This document shows positions 52,344 to 61,542 of a stretch of DNA of 64,000 nucleotides, in pieces. Origin of the DNA: an uncultured Aquimarina sp. (lineage in GTDB: Bacteria; Bacteroidota; Bacteroidia; Flavobacteriales; Flavobacteriaceae); NCBI GenBank assembly GCA_947493035.1, contig CANLOW010000002.1:464166-528165 (forward strand). Reading direction: 5' to 3'. The translations under genes were made by a program, and so were the position numbers. The notes beneath the pieces are model-generated. The model searched no databases. It worked only from the letters and a program-made list of their open reading frames with translations, and was not told the DNA's origin. The first letter of the stretch is position 1; the number at the start of each line of letters is the position of its first letter.

Positions 52344-54770
52344 CTATCTTAATTCAGCCCCTAATTCACTTTCAAATGCTTTTTGAAACTTATCCATGAC
52401 CTTATCTACAGGTTTATCTGTAAGCGTCTTATGTGCATCTTGAAAAGTAAAGCTTACTGCATAAGATTTTTTCCCTTCAGGTAATTTATCTCCTTCATAG
52501 ACATCGAAAAGATTCACCTCTTTAAGCAATTTCTTTTCGTTTTTGAAAGCTAATTCATAAATCTGCTGATAACTTACTTTTGCATCTAATAACAAAGCAA
52601 AATCACGACGCACAGCTTGATGTTTAGGGATATCAGTTATTGAAATATTTTTCCCTTTCAACTGTTTGGAAATAGCTTCCCATTTAAAATCGGCAAACAA
52701 GACAGGTTGACCAATACCAAACGCTTTAGTTATTTTAGGATTTACAACTCCAAATTCTACAAATACCTTATTTCCTTGTTGCAATACTAATCCTTCAGAG
52801 AATACCGATGTATTCAATGGTGATTCTTTCAAGTTTTTAATTCCTAAACGAGCAAAAACTCCATTAATTACGGCCTTCAAATAAAAGAAGCTACTTGTAG
52901 AAGATGCTAAGGCCCAAGATTCTGGAGATTGATTACCTGTTATAAAGATACTAAGGTGTTTTTCTTCATTATTACCTTTCTCTCCTTTGTGATAGGTTTT
53001 TCCAAATTCAAATAATTTTAAATCTGCATTTTTCCTGTTGATATTATAATTAACAGCTTCTAAACCTGAAAAAAGTAATGATTGTCTCATTACTGATAAA
53101 TCGGCACTCAATGGGTTTAGCATTGAAACATTTGCTTCTTCATCTAACTCATCAACTAATTCAATATATTTTGGAGTCGTCAATGAATTTGACATGATTT
53201 CATTAAATCCTTGCCCTACTAATTGATCTGCAATTTTATTTTGTAACTGATAATCTTCTACACGATTTACAGCAGCAATAGAGGCGTTTAATTTAGAAGT
53301 AAACCCTACATTGTTATATCCATATACACGCAATATTTCTTCTATCACATCTGCTTCCCGCTGTACATCATTACGATATGCAGGAATAGTTAACCCTAAA
53401 CCTTTTTCTGTTACACTATTAATTTTAATTTCTAAAGAAGTTAAAATATTTTTAATAGTCTCACGTGGCAACTCTTCCCCTATCAATTTCGCCGTATTTT
53501 CAAAAGAAAGAAATACTTGAAAATCTTCAATTTTCTTAGGGTATAAGTCTAATATATCACTAGCCAAAGTTCCCCCTGCAATCTCTTGAATTAATAAGGC
53601 CGCTCGCTTCAAGGCATATTTCGTATGATTTGGATCAATTCCTCTTTCAAAACGAAATGAAGCATCTGTATTTAACCCATGACGTTTTGCCGTCTTTCTA
53701 ATATTTACAGGATTAAAATAAGCGCTTTCTAAAAATATTTGATTCGTATGCTGTGTTACTCCTGATTCAGCACCACCTAATACTCCCGCTATACACATTG
53801 GTGTATCACCATCACATATTACGATATCATCTTCATGTAATTCGCGCTCTACATCGTCTAAGGTTGTAAACTTTGTCCCCGCAACAGCTTTTTTAATCTC
53901 TACCTTACCTGTTTTAATTACTGTAGCGTCAAAAGCGTGTAAAGGCTGTCCCAATTCGTGCATCACATAATTGGTAATATCAACTATGTTATTTTTAGGA
54001 GTAAGTCCTATTGCTTTTAATCTATTTTTTATCCATTCAGGAGATTCAGCTACTTTAACTCCAGCAAGTGTAACACCACAGTACCTAGGAATCAAATCAT
54101 AATCAGCTACCTCAATATCTACTTTCAAGGTACGTGAATCTACGTGCCAGCTACTAACAGAAGGACTAATTAATTCTAAATTAACTCCTTGTTGCAATAA
54201 CCCCGCCTTTAAATCTCTAGCCGTACCAAAATGACTCATTGCATCAGATCGATTAGGTGTTAAACCTATTTCAAAAACCAAATCATTTTCGACACTGAAT
54301 ACTTCAGCTAATGGAATACCTACTTCTAAGGAATCTTCTAAGACCATGATACCTTCATGACTCTGACCAAGACCTAATTCGTCTTCGGCACAAATCATCC
54401 CGAAACTTTCCTCTCCTCTTATTTTTCCTTTCTTAATCTTAAAAGAATCTCCTTCCGGGGTAAACAATTCAGTACCTATTGTTGCTACAGCTACTTTTTG
54501 TCCAGTAGCAACATTAGGAGCACCACATACAATTTGCACAGGAGTTTCTTGCCCTAAATCTACTTTAGTCACCCTTAGTTTATCTGCATTTTCGTGTTGC
54601 TTACACTCTAACACATGACCAACTACTATTCCTTTCAATCCTCCTTTTACACTTTCAAAAGCCTGAATTCCTTCTACTTCTAGCCCTAAGTCTGTCAGTA
54701 AATCACCTGCTTTCTCTGCTTCCCAATCTAGGTTTACAAATTGCTTTAACCAATTGTATGAAATCTTCAC
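52344..54770 (-). CDS. pheT: Phenylalanine-tRNA ligase beta subunit
   Basis: Subunit of the heterotetrameric PheRS of 808 residues. Domains in order: tRNA-binding OB-fold KGIVVGHVLECKQHENADKLRVTKVDLG (about 44-71), B3/B4 editing domain (about 215-390, TPKNNIVDITNYVMHELGQPLHAFDA), B5 domain (about 405-480), catalytic-like core (about 490-680), and C-terminal FDX-ACB domain DIPKHQAVRRDFALLLDAKVSYQQIYELA. The alpha subunit pheS is not in this window. Terminated by the hairpin at 52261-52285. Confidence 0.96.
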   Translation of the reverse strand: MKISYNWLKQFVNLDWEAEKAGDLLTDLGLEVEGIQAFESVKGGLKGIVVGHVLECKQHENADKLRVTKVDLGQETPVQIVCGAPNVATGQKVAVATIGTELFTPEGDSFKIKKGKIRGEESFGMICAEDELGLGQSHEGIMVLEDSLEVGIPLAEVFSVENDLVFEIGLTPNRSDAMSHFGTARDLKAGLLQQGVNLELISPSVSSWHVDSRTLKVDIEVADYDLIPRYCGVTLAGVKVAESPEWIKNRLKAIGLTPKNNIVDITNYVMHELGQPLHAFDATVIKTGKVEIKKAVAGTKFTTLDDVERELHEDDIVICDGDTPMCIAGVLGGAESGVTQHTNQIFLESAYFNPVNIRKTAKRHGLNTDASFRFERGIDPNHTKYALKRAALLIQEIAGGTLASDILDLYPKKIEDFQVFLSFENTAKLIGEELPRETIKNILTSLEIKINSVTEKGLGLTIPAYRNDVQREADVIEEILRVYGYNNVGFTSKLNASIAAVNRVEDYQLQNKIADQLVGQGFNEIMSNSLTTPKYIELVDELDEEANVSMLNPLSADLSVMRQSLLFSGLEAVNYNINRKNADLKLFEFGKTYHKGEKGNNEEKHLSIFITGNQSPESWALASSTSSFFYLKAVINGVFARLGIKNLKESPLNTSVFSEGLVLQQGNKVFVEFGVVNPKITKAFGIGQPVLFADFKWEAISKQLKGKNISITDIPKHQAVRRDFALLLDAKVSYQQIYELAFKNEKKLLKEVNLFDVYEGDKLPEGKKSYAVSFTFQDAHKTLTDKPVDKVMDKFQKAFESELGAELR

Positions 54771-54859
54771 GTCTTGCTCTTTAAAATGGTAAAATTCTAA
54801 TTGAATATCATCTACAGTGACAATTCAATCGACAAATCACTTCCTATAAAAGTGAACCG

Positions 54860-54867
54860 CAAATATA
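54860..54867 (-). promoter_or_regulatory. -7 box for pheT
   Basis: TATATTTG on the minus strand matches TAnnTTTG about 90 nt before the pheT ATG. The leader would be about 84 nt. No good -33 element pairs with it. Confidence 0.4.
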
Positions 54868-55001
54868 ATAATACCTACATGAAAATAGATACTATCAATC
54901 TTTCAGTTTTTACATATTTTTTTTAAATTATTTTAAATAATTCTAAATAATTAATATCATATTTTCTTATAACAAATCAACTCGTTTAAATAGGTATTAG
55001 C

Positions 55002-55009
55002 TAATTTTG
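55002..55009 (+). promoter_or_regulatory. -7 box for pta-ackA
   Basis: TAATTTTG matches TAnnTTTG and lies 19 nt before the pta ATG at 55028. A purine-rich GCGGGG directly before the ATG may aid ribosome binding. Confidence 0.5.
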
Positions 55010-55027
55010 CATATAAATATAGCGGGG

Positions 55028-57121
55028 ATGAATAAAGGATTATACATAGCTACTAGTGAACCTAATAGCGGTAAGTCGATTGTTGTTTTAGGATTGATGC
55101 GTACCTTTTTAGGTAAAAACCCTAGAGTAGGTTATTTCAGACCAATTATAGACGATTTCGATGAAGGGGAAGTTGACAACCATATCAACACTGTATTAAC
55201 ACACTTCGATCTAGATATTTCTTTCAAAGAAGCATATGGGTTTACACGCTCTGAAGTTTTAGAAAAATATAATACAGGTAAAGAGGGCGAAATGTTTGAT
55301 GTCCTTATTCAAAAATTCAAAAAACTAGAAGAACGATTCGATTTCATAGTCGTAGAAGGAACTGATTTTTCTGACCAGCATAGTATTATCGAATTTGACA
55401 TCAACGTGCTTATCTGTAAAAATTTTGGTATCCCAGCTATTATTGTTTCCAATGGGTACGATAAAAAGGTTAATGAAATTTCAGGAACTTTAAAATTAGC
55501 TTATGATACATTCAAGATAAAAGATGTTGAAGTATCTGCTGTGGTTGCTAATAAAATAAAAGAAAACAACACTAAGGCCGTTCAAGATAAGTTGGATTTT
55601 ATTTTAGGTGAACAAGCTGAAACTATAGTGATTCCAGAAATAAACACTCTTAAAAGTCCAACAGTAAAAGAAATATGTACTTACCTAGATGGTAAAGTAT
55701 TATTTGGTGATGAATACCTAAATAATCTTGCTGGTAATTTCGGTGTAGGCGCCATGCAATTACACAACTATTTAAACCATCTAAAAGACAATAGTCTTGT
55801 TATAACTCCTGGAGATCGCTCAGATATTATATTAGGTGCTTTACAGGCAAGCATATCCTCAAATTACTCAAAAATATCAGGAATCATTTTAACAGGAGGT
55901 ATTATTCCTGAAGATTCAATAATGAAATTAATAGAAGGAGTTAAATTAAGTTTACCTATTATTTCTGTTGAAAAGGGCACTTTTGAAGTAACTAATAAAA
56001 TTGGTAGAATTACTTCGAAAATATATGCTGATAATTCACAAAAAATCAACACCTCTATAGCGACTTTCGAAAAACATGTAAATACAGATCGATTAGCCGA
56101 GCGTTTAATAACATTCGAAAACACACTACTAACACCTCGCATGTTTCAATACAACTTATTGAAGCGAGCACAAACAACAAAAAAACACATTGTTTTACCT
56201 GAAGGGTATGACGAACGTATCCTACGCGCTGCTTCTCGCCTAATAGATGTAGATGTAGTCGATATTACCTTACTAGGAGATCCTGAAAAAATAACTCAAA
56301 AAGCATCTAAATTAGGTATACTCAATAATATTGAAAAAGCTACTATTATTGACCCTATAAAGTCAGAACATTTTGATGATTATGCGAATACTTTTTATGA
56401 ATTACGTAAACATAAAAATGTAAATATGGATATGGCTCGTGATTTTATGAGCGATGTATCATATTTCGGAACCATGATGATTTACAAAGGTCATGTAGAT
56501 GGTATGGTATCAGGTGCAGTAAATACAACACAACATACAATCCGTCCTGCTTTACAGTTTATAAAAACAAAACCTACTGCATCTGTAGTATCTTCTGTGT
56601 TCTTTATGTGTCTTGAAGACCGTGTTTCTGTGTTTGGAGATTGTGCTATCAACCCTAACCCTGACGCTAAACAATTAGCTGAAATCGCTATTGCTTCAGC
56701 TGATACTGCTACAAATTTTGGTATCGAACCTAAAGTAGCAATGCTATCTTATTCTTCTGGCTCTTCAGGAAAAGGTGCAGATGTAGATAAAGTAAGAGAA
56801 GCAACACAAATTGTCAAAGAGAAACGACCTGACCTGAAAATCGAAGGGCCTATACAGTATGATGCTGCAGTAGATAAGAAAATTGGGAAAAGCAAATTAC
56901 CTGACTCGGAAGTTGCGGGACAAGCTAGTGTTTTAATTTTTCCAGACTTAAACACAGGAAATAACACATATAAAGCTGTTCAGCGTGAAACAGGCGCTTT
57001 AGCAATTGGCCCAATGTTACAAGGATTAAATAAACCTGTTAATGATTTAAGTAGAGGATGCACCATTGACGATGTATATAATACTGTAATCATTACAGCA
57101 ATTCAAGCTCAAGAAATATAA
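55028..57121 (+). CDS. pta: Phosphate acetyltransferase
   Basis: Converts acetyl-CoA and phosphate to acetyl phosphate and CoA in acetate overflow. 697 residues from MNKGLYIATSEPNSGKSIVVLGL, seven residues shorter than the ORF, with a GCGGGG just upstream. The long form has an N-terminal P-loop DRTGG/BioD-like domain (about 1-220), a DRTGG domain (about 220-340) and the C-terminal PTA_PTB catalytic domain (about 360-697; LPEGYDERILRAASRL, VDGMVSGAVNTTQHTIRPALQFIKT, AMLSYSSGSSGKGADVDKV). The gene is 18 nt from ackA, as in E. coli, forming the acetate pathway. Confidence 0.95.
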   Translation: MNKGLYIATSEPNSGKSIVVLGLMRTFLGKNPRVGYFRPIIDDFDEGEVDNHINTVLTHFDLDISFKEAYGFTRSEVLEKYNTGKEGEMFDVLIQKFKKLEERFDFIVVEGTDFSDQHSIIEFDINVLICKNFGIPAIIVSNGYDKKVNEISGTLKLAYDTFKIKDVEVSAVVANKIKENNTKAVQDKLDFILGEQAETIVIPEINTLKSPTVKEICTYLDGKVLFGDEYLNNLAGNFGVGAMQLHNYLNHLKDNSLVITPGDRSDIILGALQASISSNYSKISGIILTGGIIPEDSIMKLIEGVKLSLPIISVEKGTFEVTNKIGRITSKIYADNSQKINTSIATFEKHVNTDRLAERLITFENTLLTPRMFQYNLLKRAQTTKKHIVLPEGYDERILRAASRLIDVDVVDITLLGDPEKITQKASKLGILNNIEKATIIDPIKSEHFDDYANTFYELRKHKNVNMDMARDFMSDVSYFGTMMIYKGHVDGMVSGAVNTTQHTIRPALQFIKTKPTASVVSSVFFMCLEDRVSVFGDCAINPNPDAKQLAEIAIASADTATNFGIEPKVAMLSYSSGSSGKGADVDKVREATQIVKEKRPDLKIEGPIQYDAAVDKKIGKSKLPDSEVAGQASVLIFPDLNTGNNTYKAVQRETGALAIGPMLQGLNKPVNDLSRGCTIDDVYNTVIITAIQAQEI

Positions 57122-57139
57122 ATACTATTTTCCCTAAAA

Positions 57140-58327
57140 ATGCAAATATTAGTTATCAACTCAGGTAGTTCTTCTATAAAATTTCAATTATTCAATATGC
57201 CTTCTCAAGAAGTATTGTGCTCAGGCTTAGTTGAGCGTATTGGATTAGAAGAAGCGCATATTACTTATAAAAAGTCAAGTGAGAAATTTAGTCAAACCAC
57301 TAATATTCCTAATCATAAAATTGGTCTAAAACTTGTCGCTGAATATCTTTTAGATACAAAAATTGGAGTCATTAACTCTACCGATGACATCATAGCGGTA
57401 GGACATCGTGTTGTTCACGGAGGTAGCTCTTTTTCAGATACTGTAGAGATTACCTCAGAAGTGAAGAAGGAAATTGAAAATTTATTTAGTCTAGCCCCGT
57501 TACATAACCCAGCAAATTTACAAGGTATAGAAGTTGCTGAGGAAATATTTACAAAAGCAAAGCAAGTTGCTGTTTTTGATACTGCCTTTCATCAATCAAT
57601 GCCTATAGAAGCTTATAAATACGCTATCAAATCAAAGTACTTAGAAGAGCATAATATCAGAGCTTATGGATTTCATGGAACTTCACATAAATACGTAAGT
57701 CAACAAGCTATCCAATATTTAGGGACTGAAAACAGCCAAAACATTATAAGTATTCACTTAGGGAATGGAGGTAGTATCACCGCGATTAAAAATGGAAAAA
57801 GCATAGATACATCTATGGGGTTAGCTCCTTTAAATGGTTTAATTATGGGAACCCGATCTGGCGACATAGACCCTTCTGCTATATTCTTCTTGCAAGAAAA
57901 GCTAGGCCTTGAAGGCCAAAAAACAAGTCAATTGTTAAATAAAGAGAGTGGTATGTTAGGCCTTACTGGCTTTAGCGATATGCGAGACATTACAGCAGCG
58001 GCTGAATCGGGCAACACTAGCTGTAAAGAAGCTTTAGAAATGGCAGCATACCGTATTAAAAAATACATCGGAAGTTATACCGCAGCACTTAATGGTCTCG
58101 ACGCTATTATTTTTACTGCAGGAATCGGAGAAAATTCTACTGTTATGCGACAATTATCTTGTGCTAACATGAATACTTTTGGTATTGAATTAGATAACGA
58201 AAAAAACATAGAAAGATCTGGTGATATTAGAGAAATACAAGCTTCATCTTCTAAAGTTAAGATTTTAGTAATCCCTACAGATGAAGAAGCTGAAATTGCA
58301 AACCAAGCTTTTGAATTAGTCAAGTAA
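57140..58327 (+). CDS. ackA: Acetate kinase
   Basis: Makes ATP from acetyl phosphate (or the reverse), 395 residues, in the cytoplasm. ASKHA motifs: VINSGSSSIKFQLF (N-terminal phosphate-1), AVGHRVVHGGSSF, VFDTAFHQSMP (active-site region), GFHGTSHKYVS, ISIHLGNGGSITAIKNGKSIDTSMG and IIFTAGIGENS. All catalytic motifs appear intact. Co-transcribed with pta (18-nt gap). Followed by a dispersed repeat and a bidirectional terminator. Confidence 0.96.
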   Translation: MQILVINSGSSSIKFQLFNMPSQEVLCSGLVERIGLEEAHITYKKSSEKFSQTTNIPNHKIGLKLVAEYLLDTKIGVINSTDDIIAVGHRVVHGGSSFSDTVEITSEVKKEIENLFSLAPLHNPANLQGIEVAEEIFTKAKQVAVFDTAFHQSMPIEAYKYAIKSKYLEEHNIRAYGFHGTSHKYVSQQAIQYLGTENSQNIISIHLGNGGSITAIKNGKSIDTSMGLAPLNGLIMGTRSGDIDPSAIFFLQEKLGLEGQKTSQLLNKESGMLGLTGFSDMRDITAAAESGNTSCKEALEMAAYRIKKYIGSYTAALNGLDAIIFTAGIGENSTVMRQLSCANMNTFGIELDNEKNIERSGDIREIQASSSKVKILVIPTDEEAEIANQAFELVK

Positions 58328-58338
58328 TCAACCTCCTG

Positions 58339-58428
58339 GCAAGCTCAATGGATATTTATATGAAATAAAATTTTAATTTCAGAGTAAGCATTGTAATATT
58401 ATACCCTTTAGCGACTCCAATAAAAGAA
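58339..58428. repeat. Dispersed intergenic repeat, copy 2
   Basis: Shares blocks in the same order with 15473-15564 (GCAAGCTCA, GAAATAAAATTTTAATTTC, TACCCTTT and so on). It lies between ackA and its terminator. Confidence 0.7.
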
Positions 58429-58434
58429 ATAATT

Positions 58435-58476
58435 AACAAGAGACAAGAAAGTTATTTCGCCATCTTGTCTCTTGTT
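58435..58476. terminator. Bidirectional terminator, ackA and DUF6495 gene
   Basis: AACAAGAGACAAGA and its complement form a 14-bp stem with a 14-nt loop between the convergent genes. Confidence 0.8.
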
Positions 58477-58493
58477 TACCACAAACAATCTAA

Positions 58494-58970
58494 TTACTTT
58501 TTCTTTATAATCTTCTCGAAATAACTATACAGACCTCCTTTAGTAATTTGAGCTCCTTGCTGAATAACCTTAAATTTATCTAGATTCTTATCCTCATTAT
58601 AATCTTTTGACGCGGAGAAAAATTCCACATCTTCACTCATTAAATTTTCTTGAAGCCATTTATAGCCTTCATTATTCAATAAATCAATTTCAGGATTTTT
58701 AACACGAATTGCAATAAGTTCCATCTTCTCTTCTACTAGATGAAATAAATGAATCTGATTAGATGAAAAATGCTCTAAATAATCTACTTTATCAAGAACA
58801 CCCTCCCAAACTAAATCACTAAATACATCTAGTTCTTGCTCTGCCACTTCTGGCTTATTTTCTTTAATATCTGCCCACTCTTTGGCATCTATCGATTGCG
58901 TTGCTAGGAAACTCGCAAATTCTTTGTGCATTTCCTCTAACTGTTCTTTTGTAAGCCTTGTATATTTCAT
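58494..58970 (-). CDS. DUF6495-like protein
   Basis: Acidic soluble protein of 158 residues, no signal peptide or membrane segment. EQLEEMHKEFASFLATQSIDAKEWADIKENKPEVAEQELDVFSDLVWEGVLDKVDYLEHFSSNQIHLF and the tail GAQITKGGLYSYFEKII match a conserved flavobacterial protein often encoded beside rplI, called here as DUF6495 from memory. Its constant place next to ribosomal genes suggests a translation-related role, but none is shown. It starts 72 nt after the rplI stop and may follow on the same transcript with the rplI terminator between. Confidence 0.7.
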   Translation of the reverse strand: MKYTRLTKEQLEEMHKEFASFLATQSIDAKEWADIKENKPEVAEQELDVFSDLVWEGVLDKVDYLEHFSSNQIHLFHLVEEKMELIAIRVKNPEIDLLNNEGYKWLQENLMSEDVEFFSASKDYNEDKNLDKFKVIQQGAQITKGGLYSYFEKIIKKK

Positions 58971-58996
58971 TGCTACAACAATTTAAAAACAAAAAA

Positions 58997-59017
58997 ATCC
59001 GCTACAATGTAGCGGAT
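58997..59017 (-). terminator. rplI operon terminator
   Basis: ATCCGCTAC/GTAGCGGAT stem with AAT loop, followed on minus by TTTTTTGTTTTT. It lies 25 nt beyond the rplI stop. Confidence 0.85.
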
Positions 59018-59042
59018 CTAATTTAAAGTTTTTTGATGTTGA

Positions 59043-59495
59043 TTAAGCCTTATCAGCTACCACATCAAATGCTACCTTACTAATCACTGTTCTATGAAAA
59101 CGTACAGAAGCTTCATAGCTACCTAAACGTTTAATCGTACCACCAGGAACACTGATGAACTTTTTATCGATAGAAACACCTTCTTTTCCTAAAGCTTCAG
59201 CAACATCTACATTTGAGATAGAACCAAATAATTTGTTTCCAGCTCCAGATTTTGCTGTGATTTTAATTTCCAATGCAGCCACTTTTTCAGCTTGTGCATT
59301 AGCTTCGTTAACCACTTTTTGCTCTTTAAAAGCTCTTTGCTTTAAATTTTCAGCTAACACTTTCTTTGCAGAAACTGTCGCTAAAACAGCAAAACCTTGA
59401 GGAATAAGATAGTTACGACCGTAACCATTCTTCACTTCTACTATATCATCGATGAATCCTAGATTCTCAACGTCTTTCTTTAATATAAGTTCCAT
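59043..59495 (-). CDS. rplI: 50S ribosomal protein L9
   Basis: Large-subunit protein of 150 residues, normal length. N-terminal domain MELILKKDVENLGFIDDIVEVKNGYGRNYLIPQGFAVLAT carries the L9 signature. A long connecting helix (about 45-80) leads to the C-terminal domain (KLFGSISNVDVAEALGKEGVSIDKKFI). Third gene of the rpsF-rpsR-rplI cluster, 15 nt after rpsR, ended by the hairpin at 58997. Confidence 0.97.
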   Translation of the reverse strand: MELILKKDVENLGFIDDIVEVKNGYGRNYLIPQGFAVLATVSAKKVLAENLKQRAFKEQKVVNEANAQAEKVAALEIKITAKSGAGNKLFGSISNVDVAEALGKEGVSIDKKFISVPGGTIKRLGSYEASVRFHRTVISKVAFDVVADKA

Positions 59496-59510
59496 AATTA
59501 CTGGTCAATA

Positions 59511-59807
59511 TTATTTCATTAAATCCGCTACATATGGTAATAATGCCAAATGACGAGCTCTTTTTACTGCAACACTTACTTTACGTTGGAATTTCAAAGA
59601 AGTTCCTGTAAGGCGTCTTGGTAAAATTTTCCCTTGCTCATTCAAAAAACCTAATAACCAATCTGGATCCTTATAATCCACATACTTGATTCCAGATTTT
59701 TGGAAACGACAATATTTCTTTTCCTTTGAAGTCTCGATGTTTAACGGAGTTAAATATCTGATTTCTCCGTCTTTCTTTCCTTTAGCTTGTTGTTCTAAAC
59801 CTGCCAT
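59511..59807 (-). CDS. rpsR: 30S ribosomal protein S18
   Basis: Small-subunit protein of 98 residues; it partners S6 in the platform. [54 protein letters not shown] is the S18 core. The N-terminal part has one CRFQK cysteine. The gene lies 5 nt after rpsF and 15 nt before rplI, the conserved cluster order of bacteria. Confidence 0.97.
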   Translation of the reverse strand: MAGLEQQAKGKKDGEIRYLTPLNIETSKEKKYCRFQKSGIKYVDYKDPDWLLGFLNEQGKILPRRLTGTSLKFQRKVSVAVKRARHLALLPYVADLMK

Positions 59808-59812
59808 AACTA

Positions 59813-60151
59813 CTAAGCTTTTTGTTTAAGTTTATCTCTTCTTCTCTCAGCCCAAGACACAGCATGCTTGTCTAACTTCACAGACAAATAACGCATTACA
59901 CGCTCATCACGACGGAAAGCTAATTCTAAAGCATCAATTGCTTCACCTTTTACTTGGTACTCAAATAAGTGGTAAAATCCACTTTTTTTGTGTTGGATTG
60001 TGTAAGCTAATTTTTTCAGCCCCCAATCTTCTTTCGAAATCATTTTGGCTCCGTTAGAAGTAAGGATACCCTCAAACTTGCTAACTGTCTCCTTTATCTG
60101 ATCATCAGATAAAACGGGATTCAAAATGAAAACAGTTTCATAATGGTTCAT
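59813..60151 (-). CDS. rpsF: 30S ribosomal protein S6
   Basis: Small-subunit protein of 112 residues from [14 protein letters not shown]. The nine upstream residues in the open frame fall in the leader just after the -7 box and are excluded. The fold is seen in [53 protein letters not shown] and [26 protein letters not shown]. First gene of the rpsF-rpsR-rplI cluster. Confidence 0.97.
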   Translation of the reverse strand: MNHYETVFILNPVLSDDQIKETVSKFEGILTSNGAKMISKEDWGLKKLAYTIQHKKSGFYHLFEYQVKGEAIDALELAFRRDERVMRYLSVKLDKHAVSWAERRRDKLKQKA

Positions 60152-60175
60152 AAAAACAAAATTTAATTCAGGCTG

Positions 60176-60183
60176 CAAAAATA
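60176..60183 (-). promoter_or_regulatory. -7 box for the rpsF cluster
   Basis: TATTTTTG on the minus strand matches TAnnTTTG and lies 25 nt before the rpsF ATG. Confidence 0.5.
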
Positions 60184-60329
60184 AACAAATTATTTCAATT
60201 ATTCTAAAGCTTTTATTTTATCGATCAAAGGATATTTTATTGGATGAAATTCGATTTTCTTCGACTAAGTTTCAAATTTATTTGTTTTTACCAATAAATA
60301 TAAGTAAACTTGGAGGTAAATTACTGCTG

Positions 60330-61046
60330 ATGTCACAAACTACTATTCTGAAATGTGCAATTGTAGATGATTCTCGTTTACAGCGCTTGGCTATTGTAAA
60401 GCTTATTGAGGGACATCCTGCCCTCGATTTAGTGGCAGAATGGAATAATGCCATAGAAACCAAAAACGGGCTATTAGATACTCCTGTAGACTTGCTATTC
60501 TTAGATATTGAAATGCCTATATTAACTGGTTTCGATCTACTAGATGACCTTGAACACAAGCCAAAAATTATTTTTGTTACCGGTAAAACCAAATATGCAT
60601 TTAAAGCGTTTGATTACGATGCCATAGATTACCTTAGAAAGCCCTTAAAAAAAGAGCGCTTCTATGCTGCGGTTGATAAAGCTATTGCTAGTAACGGCAC
60701 AGGTAGTTTATCATCTGGTCAAGTGATACCTGAAGAAGAATTTATTTTTGTAAAAAGTAATTTAAAGAAAAGAAAAATATATTTAAATAATTTAAAATAT
60801 GTAGAAGCCTTAGGTGACTATGTAAAGTTAATAATGGATAATAGTGATCCTGTTATTGTTTTGGCCACCATGAAATCTTTTGAAGCACAATTACCCGAAG
60901 ATCGTTTCTTAAGGGTACACAAGTCATATATTGTGAATTTACAAAAAGTAGAACGTTTTAATAGCAGGAATATAGAGATCGAAAGTGATCAAATTCCTGT
61001 AAGCAGACACAAAAAAGCTGCACTCAGCGAAGCTTTAGGCGCATAA
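60330..61046 (+). CDS. LytTR-family response regulator
   Basis: DNA-binding response regulator of 238 residues. Start MSQTTILKCAIVDDSRLQ is chosen over the TTG 90 nt upstream. The receiver domain (about 8-125) has acidic DD near the N-terminus, the phosphoacceptor in LLFLDIEMPILTG, Thr in IFVTGKTKYAF and Lys in YLRKPLKKERF. The LytTR domain (about 145-238) includes FVKSNLKKRKIYLNNLKYVEALGDYVKLIMD and FLRVHKSYIVNLQKVERFNSRNIEI. No sensor kinase gene is adjacent. It ends at a terminator. Confidence 0.93.
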   Translation: MSQTTILKCAIVDDSRLQRLAIVKLIEGHPALDLVAEWNNAIETKNGLLDTPVDLLFLDIEMPILTGFDLLDDLEHKPKIIFVTGKTKYAFKAFDYDAIDYLRKPLKKERFYAAVDKAIASNGTGSLSSGQVIPEEEFIFVKSNLKKRKIYLNNLKYVEALGDYVKLIMDNSDPVIVLATMKSFEAQLPEDRFLRVHKSYIVNLQKVERFNSRNIEIESDQIPVSRHKKAALSEALGA

Positions 61047-61061
61047 CATATAAAAGAATCT

Positions 61062-61088
61062 AAAAGCCATCTCTTGTAGATGGCTTTT
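61062..61088 (+). terminator. LytTR regulator gene terminator
   Basis: AAAAGCCATCT/AGATGGCTTTT stem with 5-nt loop, followed by TTTT. Confidence 0.9.
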
Positions 61089-61317
61089 TTTTGGTTAAAA
61101 CTTAAAAACATACTCATACATAGATAGCATTTAACTTTAATAGGTCTATTAAACCTATATATTTAAAATAACACTAAATTTTAAGTTATATATCAGTAGT
61201 CTTAACTACCCCCACTTTAATTTAATTAATACAACTAAAACAAACAACTCATGTAAGAAAAAAACTTCTTACCAAAGACCAAAACCTTTTGCAGAAAATG
61301 TTAAACACTACAACTTA

Positions 61318-61388
61318 TGTTACCGCATAGATTTTATTTGTTCGAGGGGATCTATAATCCCACTCACAAATAAATAGGTTCAATCAAT
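61318..61388. repeat. Direct repeat, copy 1, left of methylase-like gene
   Basis: 71 bp that recur at 62376-62445. Shared ends are TGTTACCGCATAGATTTTAT and AAATAAATA(A)GGTTCAATCAAT, and both hold a hairpin based on TTTATTTGT/ACAAATAAA. Confidence 0.85.
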
Positions 61389-61542
61389 ATTCAAGCAAAG
61401 AACAGCTCGGTCAATTTACTACGGAAAGACTACGGCATAAAGCCGTTCCTTACGTCACTATTTATTCCGTTTCCTTCCCTTCGAAAATTTCCTCTTACGC
61501 TGATAAGACGCTTAAATAATTATTAATCCTAAAATTTAAGTT

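Larger units (their letters stand above)
61047..61542. other. Intergenic region with terminator and direct repeat
   Basis: These 496 nt hold no gene. The left has the regulator's terminator (61062-61088). The right has direct-repeat copy 1 (61318-61388) and a hairpin-rich sequence around 61421-61455 (ACGGC...GCCGT inside GGAA...TTCC). The sequence before the start of the methylase-like gene is not recognised. Confidence 0.5.
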
